A stretch of 64,000 bases of DNA from Thermoplasmata archaeon (GCA_023140195.1 JAGLME010000015.1:310001-374000); one strand, 5' to 3'. Positions 25,638 through 35,331 are shown, numbered from the stretch's first letter. The notes: generated by a model from the letters alone, not told the origin. A program made the numbers and translations.

Positions 25638-25710
25638 CCTATTGTTTAGGCTCTTGTGACCTCCCCTCATCCTTGGATAGATCCGAGAATCCTTTGACGA
25701 CTGTGTCCCA

Positions 25711-27747
25711 CTATCCCTCAGGTATGCTCTCTTTTAGATCCTCGAGGGCCATTGCCGCGTACTTTTTCACTCTTGGATCTGAGTCTCTGGTTAGTTCCAG
25801 AAGTCTTTTGACAACTGTGTCCAACTGTCCCTCAGGTATGCTCTCTTTTAGATCCTCGAGGGCCCATGCCGCGTACTTTTTCACATCTGAATCTGAGTCT
25901 CTGGTTAGTTCCAGAAGTCTTTTGACGACTGTGTCCAACTGTCCCTCAGGTATGCTCTCTTTCAGCCCCCCGAGGGTCAGTGTCACGTACTCTTTCACAT
26001 TTGAATCTGAGTCTCTGGTTAGTTCCAGAAGTCTTTTGACGACTGTGTCCAACTGTCCCTCAGGTATGCTCTCTTTCAGCCCCCCGAGGGCCCCTGCCGC
26101 GTACTTTTTCACATTTGAATCTGAGTCTCTGGTTAGTTCCAGAAGTCTTTTGACGACTGTGTCCAACTGTCCCTCAGGTATGCTCTCTTTCAGCCCCCCG
26201 AGGGCCACTGCCGCGTACTTTTTCACTCTTGGATCTGAGTCTCTGGTTAGTTCCAGAAGTCTTTTGACGACTGTGTCCAACTGTCCCTCAGGTATGCTCT
26301 CTTTCAGCCTAGCGAGGGCATAGGCCGCGCCCTCTCTTACGTTTATGTCAGCATCGAAAGTCATCTTGAGGATTTCCTCAACAAAACCTCGCCGGGTCTT
26401 CTCATCTTCTTTTCTGATTCTTTCTACTGCTGAGAGAATCTCCAGGATGTCTCCACTCTGAAGACTTCTAAGAATGTCCTCACGCATGGGCTCTGTCCCT
26501 TCGCCAACAAGGTAGAGATAAGACCCTATGTCCACATCCCAGAGCGGAGGCTCCTCACCTATAAAATTCATGAGCTCGCTATCCTCAGTGAACTCATTCA
26601 ATGCTTCAACTTCGCGCTGACCGACCGACCATCCTATCGTATCTCCTCCTTCTTCGAAACCAACTTCATGAGGTTCTTGAAGCTCATATCTCAATGTTTG
26701 AAGAATACGGGACCGCTTATTCTTGTCCACGTATGTGGGATCCATGATGTGCTTGTGGAGTCTCTTCCACCTTGGATGGTACCGAAGCACCAAGAGTTTG
26801 GCTAGCACTTCATCCTTCAGAGCTATATTGAGTTCCTCATTCTCACCTTTCAAAACCCTGAACATTTCGAAGCTATTCAAGAGACGTTTGATGCGCCTGA
26901 GATTTCCACCAACCCGGCAAATGACTTCTGAATAACTCGCTATCCCCTCAGAAATCATGCGCTTTTCTTTGAGCTTGTCAATAAACTCCCCGGCATCACT
27001 CTGCCTGAGTTCCCGCAAGGTGTACTCCAATTGGAAAATCTTGTCTAGGTACTCCGCGCTACTAAGAGTTGTTTTTTCCTCTGTGGCTGAATACTTCATC
27101 ACTATAGATTTCTCGATAATCTCCCTTTGTACTCCTAACACGAATACGCACTTATCAATCCAGAGGAAAAGCTTGATGGCCTCGAGAACCTCAAGGGGTT
27201 TAGGGGGAGTGCAACGATCCAGATCGTCGATAAATATTATCAATCGTTCTTTTCCAATTATTTCCAGGTAGTTATTGACAATTTTCTCAAATTCATCCAT
27301 AAAAGCAGGTACAGACTTTGCCTTTTCTTTCACCTTGAGCGGCTGTCCAGGCAGGGGTAAGAGTGATAGAAGCCAATTTGCGGGATGAGTCCAGTCCATT
27401 TTCCCGCTCAGCTTCATGGCCCCAGCTTTGAGCCTATTCCAAAGACCAGGGACTCTCGCAGTTTTCACAAGGATTTGATTAATCAAAGCAAGACCAATAT
27501 TCTCTGTCTTGTCATATGCCCAAGCATCGAACCAGACGGTTTGCCTTTTATCCTTCAGGAGGTCTCTCGTCATTTGCATGAGGCTTGTCTTTCCTACGCC
27601 CCAAGAGCCGACTATGCCTATTGTAAACGGAGTGTCAACCTTCGTGACGATTTTCCTTATCGCCCGTGCCGTAGGCTGGAAACCTATCAAATCCTCATTG
27701 TACCTCTTTATCTCTTTATCTGAAAGGATGCGCAGTCTGTCTTCCAT
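25711..27747 (-). CDS. KAP family P-loop NTPase with C-terminal HEAT repeats
   Basis: A 678-residue KAP NTPase. Walker A is GSWGVGKTS (47-55) and Walker B LIIFIDDLDR (169-178), with the KAP-type sensor region VFVLGVQREIIEKSI after it and a hydrophobic insert near 122-135 (ANWLLSLLPLPG). From about residue 450 the protein is a HEAT-like array; its last 190 residues are five near-identical 38-residue units (SIPEGQLDTVVKRLLELTRD and so on). The frame stops at a TAG where the other units have CAG, and about 24 codons of recognisable continuation follow to a stop near 25,638, so the end may be prematurely truncated. KAP NTPases are often membrane-associated and have been linked to phage defence. 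It is flanked by direct repeats. Confidence 0.85.
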   Translation of the reverse strand: MEDRLRILSDKEIKRYNEDLIGFQPTARAIRKIVTKVDTPFTIGIVGSWGVGKTSLMQMTRDLLKDKRQTVWFDAWAYDKTENIGLALINQILVKTARVPGLWNRLKAGAMKLSGKMDWTHPANWLLSLLPLPGQPLKVKEKAKSVPAFMDEFEKIVNNYLEIIGKERLIIFIDDLDRCTPPKPLEVLEAIKLFLWIDKCVFVLGVQREIIEKSIVMKYSATEEKTTLSSAEYLDKIFQLEYTLRELRQSDAGEFIDKLKEKRMISEGIASYSEVICRVGGNLRRIKRLLNSFEMFRVLKGENEELNIALKDEVLAKLLVLRYHPRWKRLHKHIMDPTYVDKNKRSRILQTLRYELQEPHEVGFEEGGDTIGWSVGQREVEALNEFTEDSELMNFIGEEPPLWDVDIGSYLYLVGEGTEPMREDILRSLQSGDILEILSAVERIRKEDEKTRRGFVEEILKMTFDADINVREGAAYALARLKESIPEGQLDTVVKRLLELTRDSDPRVKKYAAVALGGLKESIPEGQLDTVVKRLLELTRDSDSNVKKYAAGALGGLKESIPEGQLDTVVKRLLELTRDSDSNVKEYVTLTLGGLKESIPEGQLDTVVKRLLELTRDSDSDVKKYAAWALEDLKESIPEGQLDTVVKRLLELTRDSDPRVKKYAAMALEDLKESIPEG
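25717..26400 (-). repeat. Tandem 114-bp repeats within the KAP gene
   Basis: The string ctcaggtatgctctctt recurs at 25,717, 25,831, 25,945, 26,059, 26,173 and 26,287, exactly 114 bases apart each time. The five complete units differ at only a few positions, while the unit from 26,287 on is strongly diverged. This is a recent in-frame expansion of a 38-residue HEAT unit. Confidence 0.9.
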
Positions 27748-27849
27748 TCAAAGCACCCCAGATCACGCGTACCACTTCGTAGTATAAGGCATTTTAGTCA
27801 GACAATCCCTTGTCGGTTCCTCCTCTCCTCATGTTGCCAGATACAAGGC

Positions 27850-28113
27850 CATGCTCTCTCTCGGATTGAATATATCCTTCCCCTGTAAATGTCTCTTGAT
27901 GTCTTTCAACAAACAGTCTGAAAGCATTCTTGTCCTCACAAGAAGTAGATTGCTCGGGTCTGTCGGGGTAGATGATGAGGTCAGAGATTCCTGATTGACA
28001 TCGATGCAATGGCTTTTAGAATTTCGAAACCATTATAACCATCCACACAGCTTTGATGGATGAGCCATACAGGTAGCGTACTAGTAGTCTTCGAAGGATT
28101 TATCGTCATCCAC
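27850..28113. repeat. R4 direct repeat B, right of the KAP gene
   Basis: Second long copy of the repeat at 25,082-25,336. In the minus-strand frame the fragments KNAFRLFVERHQ and YIQSEREHG match those of copy A (KNAFRLLVERHQ, NIQSEREHR). No recombinase domain follows it on this side. Confidence 0.7.
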
Positions 28114-28433
28114 ACAGCTTTGGTTTCCCAATTGGTTTTGAAACTGAAGTCCAGAGCCCACCATCGGCTTCCCAGCATATAGAAAGAACGTCGTCGTTGA
28201 TGCTTTTCTTCTTTTCTTTGAGAATCTCTCTACTGCAGAACCGACCTAGATTATACACATATGTCGCAGTTGATAATGAATGACGCCAATTCTTGTCAGA
28301 GAAACCACTCAGTTTTGGACCAAACAATCTTGGAATGGACAGCGACCTTTGGCAATAACAGAGTTCCAAGAGTAAGAGTTAAATCTGAGGTCCCTGATAT
28401 CTCAATGCAGAGGGATTCAGTCCAACCACAGAT
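28114..28433. other. Intergenic stretch upstream of the propeller gene
   Basis: Nothing convincing is encoded on either strand. It separates the R4 repeat from the secreted propeller gene. Confidence 0.35.
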
Positions 28434-31223
28434 TTGAATGGAGGAATGGACTTGCGTGTGGGCAGAAGTAGTTTGAGGTCGAGCTGGCAAAGATTGAGAA
28501 TGTTGGCTGCCTTCGGTGTCTCCGCTTGTCTTGTAATATTGGGGATATCTTGGTCTGACTCGTTGCCAAACGTCTCAGCCGAGAGCTTCAGCCAGAACGT
28601 TATGGTATCCGGAAATAACTCCATCAGAGAAGGAATGCCCTCGGTAGATGTGGACTCAAATGGGAAAATATTTGTGGCTTTCACCAGGTTCAACACGTCG
28701 AATCAGAGCAAAGGAATATACATTGCAATATCAGACAACGGGGGTATTTCATTCGATCGCATTAGGAAGGTCAACGATAACATCTCGTGGGGTGAACAAC
28801 CTTCTGTTGCGATAGGTGATGATGACAAGATCCACGTGGTATGGAAGGACTGGCGCAACGATGCCGATTTGAAATGGGTCTCTGGTGGAGGGATTGATGG
28901 AATCAACAACGCGGACATATACTATGCCAATTCAACGGATGGAGGAAAATCGTTCAACCCCAGTGTTAGGGTCGATGACGATGGGGGGACAAGCTCTGTT
29001 GCTACATCCATAAGTAGAAGGATTCTCGCGCTTGACTCCTTGAGAGGCGTACATGTTGTGTGGATGGATGCAAGGGAAGGATTTCCCACGATCTATTATG
29101 CCAATTCAACTGATGGAGGGATTTCCTTCAGTGAGAACATCAAGGTCCCGCATGTAGACGCAAATGCAATGAACCCTTCATTGGCCATCAGCCCCAATGA
29201 TGAGGTATTCGTCGCCTGGTATGACTACCGAAACGCTTCCACGAACGCGGACATCTATCTGGCATTTTCTACTAACGGGGGGCTTTCTTTCGGTGGCGAC
29301 ACCAGAGTGAACGACGATTTCACCAACTGGGACCAAATTCATCCTGTAGTTGCGGCTCATCAAAATTTCGTATCGGTGGTCTGGCAAGATATGAGGTCAG
29401 GAGGATCCAGTGTCTACTTCTCAAAGTCCATTGACAAAGGAAGCACTTTCTCTCCGAACAGAAGGGTTGATGACGGCTCAGCAGGAGCTATGAACCCCAC
29501 AATTGCTATTGACGAAACAGGGTATATCGTGGTTGCATGGGAAGATACGAGAGGGGCTAACAGAAGCATCTATTTCTCAAATTCGACAAGTCAAGGTCTG
29601 TCGTTCAGTCCGAATCAAGAAGTCAGGGACGATGAAGCGGGAAACGTGGGCAGCCCGTCAATGACAATGGACAGAAATGGCTATGTGTATCTCGCTTGGT
29701 CAGACACGAGGAACATTGGCGACCAGGATATCTTTTTCGCTAGAGCGCCAGCTGAAATAGCTGATCTCCTACCCATTTCAATTGCATTCAATCCATCGAG
29801 CCCAGTAGATGAATTCACGGTCACAGATCTGAATGCGACAATCGTGAACATCGGCAACCGGGACGCTGCCCCTGTCAATGTGCAGTTCTTCGATGGTGAT
29901 CCTTCCTTGGGTCAGCAGATTGGCGTGAACATCACCATCCCATCAATCCAATCTGGAGGAATTGGTTATGCTGAAGCGTCATGGGTGGCAACACCCATTG
30001 GTTTGCACGACATCTTTGTCGTCGTCGATCCAGAAAACAGTGTGACTGAAAGCAACGAAACGAACAATGTGGCGTTCGCCACAATCGAAGTGATGCCTCC
30101 ACCTGAGGACATCCTGCCTCCTGAGGATTTGAGGACACGAGTGGTGGACAATGACATCAGGCTCGACTGGAACCCTCCCAGCGGGTTTTCCAACATGAGT
30201 CACTACCTCATTTACCGGGATGAAGACCAGAGGGAATTCGATTTCTCAGTCCCACTATACAACACTTCGACCGATCTATCTCCGCTGAGAACTAACTGGA
30301 CGGACCTTCTTGCAGCCAGTTCCGGATCACCTGGAGAGTACTACTATGTCGTTAGGACTGTGAGCCTGGATAGTCGATTGAGCACTACCAGCAACACCGC
30401 AGGCAAGTGGACAAGATCATTCAATTCCGGTGTGAACGCTTTCTCTCTTCCACTGGAGCCCTTCGAGGATCAGAACATCAGCGATTATGCCGTTGGAATT
30501 CCAAATGTCAATCTCATCAGATGGATGGACTCGAACGGTCACTGGGTGACCCATTATCTCGCGATGGGTCCCGGCATCAATGACGCTCCTGCAAGAATGG
30601 GCGAGGGATATGAGATTTCACTGAGTTCACTTGCTACGTACACTTTCGTGGGATCGCCTGCATCAATGATAAGATTCCAGGAAGGATTGGGAGACCCAGT
30701 CGTATTCAGAAAGAGCCTTGCGGCTAGAATCGAAGGAAACGACGTCAATCTGAGCTGGAATGCTCCAGTCGGTGCTGATCGATATCTCGTCTTCAGAAGT
30801 GACGAGAGGGACGGTCTCCACGATCTCTCTCTGTCTCCAATAGCGAACACGACTGAGACGTATTGGAGAGACACTGGGATCATCGGTAATCAGAAAAGCG
30901 AGCAGTACTACATGATCATTCCACTGGATTCAACCAGTGGAACGGGGAGCAGCACATACAGCGTTGGAGTGACCACGGTGGTCTACGAAGGAGGATCTGA
31001 CACCTTCGCACTGCCGTTGAGGCCGATGGAGGATCACACTCTGGACTGGTACTGTGATGCCATTCCCGATGTCGCGGGAATGGCCCACATGATATTCGAG
31101 CTGTGGAAGTATCACGCAAAAGAGATGCCTCAGGGAGTCTATGACATGGATGTCCTTCAAGGTGAAGGATACCAGATTTCGATAAATGGTCCTTCATCAA
31201 AGTTCACCTTCGTCGGGTACTAG
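28434..31223 (+). CDS. Large secreted BNR/sialidase-like propeller protein
   Basis: A 929-residue exported protein. Order: signal region (about 20-50, LAAFGVSACLVILGISW), six to seven propeller blades (about 55-450) with the repeating IYYANSTDGGxSF (an S-x-D-x-G-x-x-F/W Asp-box) and VAWxDxR motifs, a CARDB-like domain (about 455-555; LNATIVNIGNRDAAPVNVQF, SVTESNETNNVA), fibronectin type III-like domains, and C-terminal beta domains with YEISLSSLATYTFVG and YQISINGPSSKFTFVG. Asp-box propellers bind or cleave glycans, but the catalytic residues of sialidases are not evident, so binding is the safer reading. ATG at 28,434 and 28,446 are both possible. Confidence 0.75.
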   Translation: MNGGMDLRVGRSSLRSSWQRLRMLAAFGVSACLVILGISWSDSLPNVSAESFSQNVMVSGNNSIREGMPSVDVDSNGKIFVAFTRFNTSNQSKGIYIAISDNGGISFDRIRKVNDNISWGEQPSVAIGDDDKIHVVWKDWRNDADLKWVSGGGIDGINNADIYYANSTDGGKSFNPSVRVDDDGGTSSVATSISRRILALDSLRGVHVVWMDAREGFPTIYYANSTDGGISFSENIKVPHVDANAMNPSLAISPNDEVFVAWYDYRNASTNADIYLAFSTNGGLSFGGDTRVNDDFTNWDQIHPVVAAHQNFVSVVWQDMRSGGSSVYFSKSIDKGSTFSPNRRVDDGSAGAMNPTIAIDETGYIVVAWEDTRGANRSIYFSNSTSQGLSFSPNQEVRDDEAGNVGSPSMTMDRNGYVYLAWSDTRNIGDQDIFFARAPAEIADLLPISIAFNPSSPVDEFTVTDLNATIVNIGNRDAAPVNVQFFDGDPSLGQQIGVNITIPSIQSGGIGYAEASWVATPIGLHDIFVVVDPENSVTESNETNNVAFATIEVMPPPEDILPPEDLRTRVVDNDIRLDWNPPSGFSNMSHYLIYRDEDQREFDFSVPLYNTSTDLSPLRTNWTDLLAASSGSPGEYYYVVRTVSLDSRLSTTSNTAGKWTRSFNSGVNAFSLPLEPFEDQNISDYAVGIPNVNLIRWMDSNGHWVTHYLAMGPGINDAPARMGEGYEISLSSLATYTFVGSPASMIRFQEGLGDPVVFRKSLAARIEGNDVNLSWNAPVGADRYLVFRSDERDGLHDLSLSPIANTTETYWRDTGIIGNQKSEQYYMIIPLDSTSGTGSSTYSVGVTTVVYEGGSDTFALPLRPMEDHTLDWYCDAIPDVAGMAHMIFELWKYHAKEMPQGVYDMDVLQGEGYQISINGPSSKFTFVGY

Positions 31224-31286
31224 GATATTCCACCAGTCCCAGGCAGAGTATCGAGGTCTTGTTTTCAGAGGTTACAAATGACGTGG

Positions 31287-31303
31287 TTCGAAAAGAACTA
31301 CGA
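31287..31303 (-). repeat. R5 17-bp repeat, copy 2 (inverted)
   Basis: The plus strand reads ttcgaaaagaactacga, the exact reverse complement of 18,493-18,509. It follows the end of the propeller gene. Confidence 0.5.
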
Positions 31304-31389
31304 CTTTCTTTCCATTCAGTATGAAGGTGATGGCGGGCTTGAAGGCTGACTTCCAAAGCCGGTCATAGCAACGGGTTGCGATTGGTTGA

Positions 31390-32175
31390 TTATGTTTTCT
31401 TCTTGGCGAAGTAAAGCACCACAATGTGAGGTCTTGTTATGGTCCCCCCAAATCTCTCGATCAGATCCGCAACGGCCTCAAAGAGATTATGCCTGGCAGT
31501 GTCATCCAACATTCGATGGTCTGAGAAGGTTTCAAGCAGCTTGATGTACCGATCCCCAGTGTATGGCATTGAACATGGGTAGCGTTTCACTATCACTTTC
31601 TCAAACAGACCCGTTGCGTTGATCTCGTCTTCCCTATTCTTGATACGAACTTCATACGGATCTCTTCGGGCAAATCTTTCAGCTAGCTGGGGAGCGTGTT
31701 CCTGGTATACGTCTTGTAATAATCTGAAGAACTCGGTGTCCGGATCTGGATAGACGTTCCAGAACAGTGCGATGGAACCAGTATCTCTCAACACCTCAGC
31801 TGCCTTGGGGTAGCCTACTTCAGGAGGTATCCAATGGAACGCCTGAGCGGAAATCAGAAGGTCGAACAGCTCCGACTCGGGATTCCAGTCCTCAAATGAG
31901 ACTGTCTTGATTACTACATTGGGGTACTGTCGGCAATTCCTGGAAGCAAGTTTGGCAAGGTTCTTGCCAGGTTCCAAACACAGCATCGAGTGGCCGTGCT
32001 CTGCAAATGAAAGGGTGATCTGGCCCGTTCCACACCCAACTTCCAGCATTCTTCCCTCGTCCGGTATTCTGGATAAGAACAGAACATCTTCAATGAGCTT
32101 CTTCGGATACCTTGGACGGACTTCATCGTAAATCCCCGCGACTTCGTTGAAGGTAGATTTTCCAGTGCGAGCCAT
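31390..32175 (-). CDS. SAM-dependent methyltransferase (Methyltransf_11-like)
   Basis: A 261-residue class I methyltransferase. Motif I is LEVGCGTGQITLSFAEHG (about 40-57), followed by MLCLEPGKNLAKLA, the acidic motif II FDLLISAQAFHWIPPE and the post-I TGSIALFWNVYPD. The first 35 residues (FNEVAGIYDEVRPRYP) are typical of the subfamily. It stands alone, divergent from the beta-helix gene at 32,593. Substrate unknown. Confidence 0.85.
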   Translation of the reverse strand: MARTGKSTFNEVAGIYDEVRPRYPKKLIEDVLFLSRIPDEGRMLEVGCGTGQITLSFAEHGHSMLCLEPGKNLAKLASRNCRQYPNVVIKTVSFEDWNPESELFDLLISAQAFHWIPPEVGYPKAAEVLRDTGSIALFWNVYPDPDTEFFRLLQDVYQEHAPQLAERFARRDPYEVRIKNREDEINATGLFEKVIVKRYPCSMPYTGDRYIKLLETFSDHRMLDDTARHNLFEAVADLIERFGGTITRPHIVVLYFAKKKT

Positions 32176-32592
32176 TCCTCAACCTTCAATGGGATAGCAC
32201 TTGCGACTATTGAAAGTTATATCTTGGAAACCCGACAAGAACAGTAAGGAGCCCTCTACTAATCCATGGAGTTCAGAACTGATAAAACCTGGTGGAGGGC
32301 TTTGGAATCCAACTTTTTGGCTAGGTGAAAACTGCATTGGTTTCTGTCGCACTCCATAGGGATGGACGACATTTTGTCACCTTCTTCCATAGGGCATATC
32401 CTCACGATCGTCGTAAGCCCCCTTATATTTGCATCATCTCGACGGAGCGAAAAGAATCGAAGGTAATGGATGAAAGCCCTATTCTTCTTTCTTCTTTTTG
32501 AGATTTGAGAGGCTGATGAAAACCATTGCCAACGTCTGAGGGAGAATATTCTTAAGCATGGAGGTGGCTTCAACATTGAGGATGCTTGATAT
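32176..32592. other. Intergenic stretch between divergent genes
   Basis: No convincing gene. A partial R6-like sequence (cgtcgtaagcccccttat) lies near 32,409-32,426. Confidence 0.35.
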
Positions 32593-34905
32593 ATGGGAAC
32601 AAAAAAAGGTAGCCTAGTTGTAGTATTTCTTGTCTTGGCAAGTGTTTCCTTTGCCACTCTGACGACGGTTCCACTTGCAGCACAGGCCACCACTCTCTAC
32701 GTAGGGGGAGGGGGCCCAAGCAACTACACGACAATTCAAGCTGCCATAAACGCTTCTTCCGCAGGCGATACCATCTACGTCTACAGCGGCATCTACCTCG
32801 AACACGTATTGATCAACAGGACCCTGTCTATGGTTGGAGAGGATAGGAACACGACAATTATCGACGGCGGCGGAAGCGGCAACGTTGTGAAGGTTACTGC
32901 TGATTGGGTGAACGTGACCGGGTTCAGTGTGAGAGGAAGCGGGACGGACGTGTCGTATGCAGGGATAAAACTTGCTTCTGTTCACAACTGTAGTATATCC
33001 AATAACGAAGTCTTTGACAACTTCAATGGTATCATTCTCTCGGGCTCATCAAGCAACGCAATCACCAACAACACCTTATCAAACAACACGCTCGCTTTCT
33101 ACATACAGATCTCCACGAACAGCACCCTCATCGGCAATCAGATGGTGGGGAATGGGATTTTCATATGGGGCGGATGGGGAGGTCGAATTGAGCAGTGGAA
33201 CACTCACACGATAGACCCTTCGAACACTGTCAACGGCAAACCTGTGTACCACTGGAAGGACATATCCGGAGGAACGATACCACCCGGTGCGGGACAGGTC
33301 TTACTCGTGAATTGCACTGATGTGGTCGTGAAGAATCAAGACCTAAGCAATGCTTCCGTGGGAATGGAAATCAGCTTGTCAAGGAACAACACAATAATGG
33401 GCAACAACGTGTCAGGCAACGATCTGGTTGGCATCTGGGTTCTGTCTTCTGACAACAACACAATCTCCCGCAACAATATATCAAGCAATGAGGATGGAAT
33501 ATCCCTCTATATATCTAACAACAACACCTTCGAGGAAAACAACGTCTCTCTGAACTTGAATGGCTTCTCTGTATTTGCCTCCTCGAAGTTCAACAATATC
33601 ACATCTAACGTTGTCAATTCGAATGACGGGGCCGGCATCCTAATTCTTTCTGACAATAACACAGTCGCTGGAAACACAGCGTCCTTCAACGTTCAAGCGG
33701 GTATCTATCTCTCATCCTACGGGAACAATACGATTGTCCATAACAATGCCTCCCATAATGGGAACGGCATTTACATCATCCTAGATTCAAGCAACAACAC
33801 CGTGGCTGAGAATGTCGTGTCCTGGAACGATGGCGGAATTGTGCTTTCAATGGCCAGCTTCAACCGAGTCTACCACAACACCATCGTAGGCAACACGGAT
33901 CAGGCTTATGACGACATGGACACCAATCAGTGGGATGATGGCTACCCTTCTGGTGGCAACTATTGGAGTGATTATTCCGGGAACGACCAACTATCTGGAC
34001 CTCTGCAGAATGTGATTGGAAGTGATGGCATTGGTGACACACCCTACATGATAGATATCAACAGCTGGGACAGATACCCCTTCATGTCTCCTTCTGGACC
34101 GATTTTCCCTCGACCTCCGTTGTTTCTGACCGCGAGACTTTCGGGCCGAAACATGGAGAATGTCACGCTGGTCTGGTTGGGGTCCTCGGACGACGGTGGT
34201 GGGCTCAAATCGGTAGTGAGATATGAGGTTTTCCGAAACTCCACCTATGACTCCAGCGGTCTGAGCTACGGGCTGGTGGCCTCTGTCCCCAATGGAACGT
34301 ATCGCTTTGTTGACAGTTCTGTAGGAGAAGGCAATCCCAACGACTATTTCTATCTCGTCTGTGCCGTAGACCTGAACAACAACACAACTTGTGTGAAGAA
34401 TCAGGCAGGCAAGTTCACACGCCCCCTCTCAAAAGGCCCAAACCTCGTCTCAACACCACTTGCCCAATCAGACGAAAGCATTGAAACAGTCTTCCAGACA
34501 CTCTCTTACGACAATGCTTGGTCCTACAATCCCATCGACCAAGAATGGAAATTCTCAATGAAATCAAAGCCATATGGCGGAACTCTTCAAAATATCAATC
34601 ACACGATGGGCCTGTGGGTGAACGTTACTCAGGATTCGAACCTAACTGTTGCAGGAGTTGTTCCTACTACTACCACGATCAACCTTCAAGCAGGATGGAA
34701 CCTCGTGGGCTTTCCCTCTTTTGACAGCAACTACATGGTCGCGGACCTCAAAGTGGCCATTGCTGTGGAGAGAATGGAGGGATTTGATGGCTTTGCTCCC
34801 CCGTATTTCTTGAGAGTCATGACGGATGGGGACTTCTTGCAGGCTGGGTTTGGGTATTGGATTAGAGTTGGATCTGAGGCGAGTTGGACGATTGTGAACA
34901 CATAG
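32593..34905 (+). CDS. Secreted NosD-like beta-helix protein
   Basis: A 770-residue surface protein. Order: signal (about 5-30, LVVVFLVLASVSFATLTTVP), a NosD/PbH1 right-handed beta-helix (about 35-500; NNTIxxNNVSxN repeats), an FN3-like domain (about 510-610) and a C-terminal module of about 160 residues (RPLSKGPNLVSTPLAQSD to FGYWIRVGSEASWTIVNT). It is a clear paralogue of the protein at 15,940-18,342, with the same domain order and the same C-terminal module, but one FN3 fewer. Function at the surface unknown. Confidence 0.85.
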   Translation: MGTKKGSLVVVFLVLASVSFATLTTVPLAAQATTLYVGGGGPSNYTTIQAAINASSAGDTIYVYSGIYLEHVLINRTLSMVGEDRNTTIIDGGGSGNVVKVTADWVNVTGFSVRGSGTDVSYAGIKLASVHNCSISNNEVFDNFNGIILSGSSSNAITNNTLSNNTLAFYIQISTNSTLIGNQMVGNGIFIWGGWGGRIEQWNTHTIDPSNTVNGKPVYHWKDISGGTIPPGAGQVLLVNCTDVVVKNQDLSNASVGMEISLSRNNTIMGNNVSGNDLVGIWVLSSDNNTISRNNISSNEDGISLYISNNNTFEENNVSLNLNGFSVFASSKFNNITSNVVNSNDGAGILILSDNNTVAGNTASFNVQAGIYLSSYGNNTIVHNNASHNGNGIYIILDSSNNTVAENVVSWNDGGIVLSMASFNRVYHNTIVGNTDQAYDDMDTNQWDDGYPSGGNYWSDYSGNDQLSGPLQNVIGSDGIGDTPYMIDINSWDRYPFMSPSGPIFPRPPLFLTARLSGRNMENVTLVWLGSSDDGGGLKSVVRYEVFRNSTYDSSGLSYGLVASVPNGTYRFVDSSVGEGNPNDYFYLVCAVDLNNNTTCVKNQAGKFTRPLSKGPNLVSTPLAQSDESIETVFQTLSYDNAWSYNPIDQEWKFSMKSKPYGGTLQNINHTMGLWVNVTQDSNLTVAGVVPTTTTINLQAGWNLVGFPSFDSNYMVADLKVAIAVERMEGFDGFAPPYFLRVMTDGDFLQAGFGYWIRVGSEASWTIVNT

Positions 34906-34926
34906 CTAGATGTAGAAAATGAGGGT

Positions 34927-34946
34927 GCCAGGTCACCGCCGTAAGC
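34927..34946 (-). repeat. R6 repeat, copy 3 (inverted)
   Basis: The plus strand reads gccaggtcaccgccgtaagc, starting 22 bases after the stop of the beta-helix gene. Relative to its neighbour gene it has the same orientation as copies 1 and 2. Confidence 0.6.
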
Positions 34947-35181
34947 CCCCTTCTGTTCTCCCTAAAGTCTCTTCTAGTCCTTTCCACCTCTATCATTTGC
35001 TCCCTTCAGATGTCCAATTGGAGAAGACACAGGAAGTTTTGTCGTTGTTCAATGAGAAGGCCGACATTTTCTAGATCCACCTCTTTCAATAGCTCTATCC
35101 AACAGTTCAGCAAAAGCTATCAGACTTTGATGCAAAACAACCAAAGAATGAGCTGGCAAGCTGAAATGGCGACGAATCCAA

Positions 35182-35331
35182 CTAATCCCCGGATTCTTTC
35201 CTCAGCTTGTCCACAGCAACTTCTATGGCATGGGAACGATTGTAGAACACTTTCTCTTCAATCTTCTTCTCGATCCAGTCGCACAGCTCTTTCGACAAGG
35301 AAACGTTGAAATTGCGTTTTGTCCTTGGCAT
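35182..35331 (-). CDS. Small ribbon-helix-helix regulator
   Basis: A 49-residue frame on the minus strand. It reads MPRTKRNFNVSLSKELCDWI and continues with EKKIEEKVFYNRSHAIEVAV, then DKLRKESGD and a TAG stop. The strand-helix-helix pattern is that of a minimal CopG/RHH protein, so a DNA-binding dimer is expected. Its upstream DNA carries repeated half-sites (next entry), the arrangement of an autorepressor. Confidence 0.7.
   Translation of the reverse strand: MPRTKRNFNVSLSKELCDWIEKKIEEKVFYNRSHAIEVAVDKLRKESGD

Noticed and set aside
25711..25713. TAG in the KAP gene read as pyrrolysine
   Set aside because: Some Thermoplasmatota use pyrrolysine, but no pyl genes or methylamine methyltransferases are in the window and the other units have CAG at this codon; a plain nonsense change is simpler.
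25673..26323. A 216-codon plus-strand frame with regular repeats
   Set aside because: It is the antisense of the 114-bp HEAT repeats of the KAP gene; any in-frame repeat gives such a frame.
25717..26400. CRISPR-like periodicity of 114 bases
   Set aside because: There are no short repeats with unique spacers; the whole unit is repeated and is coding.
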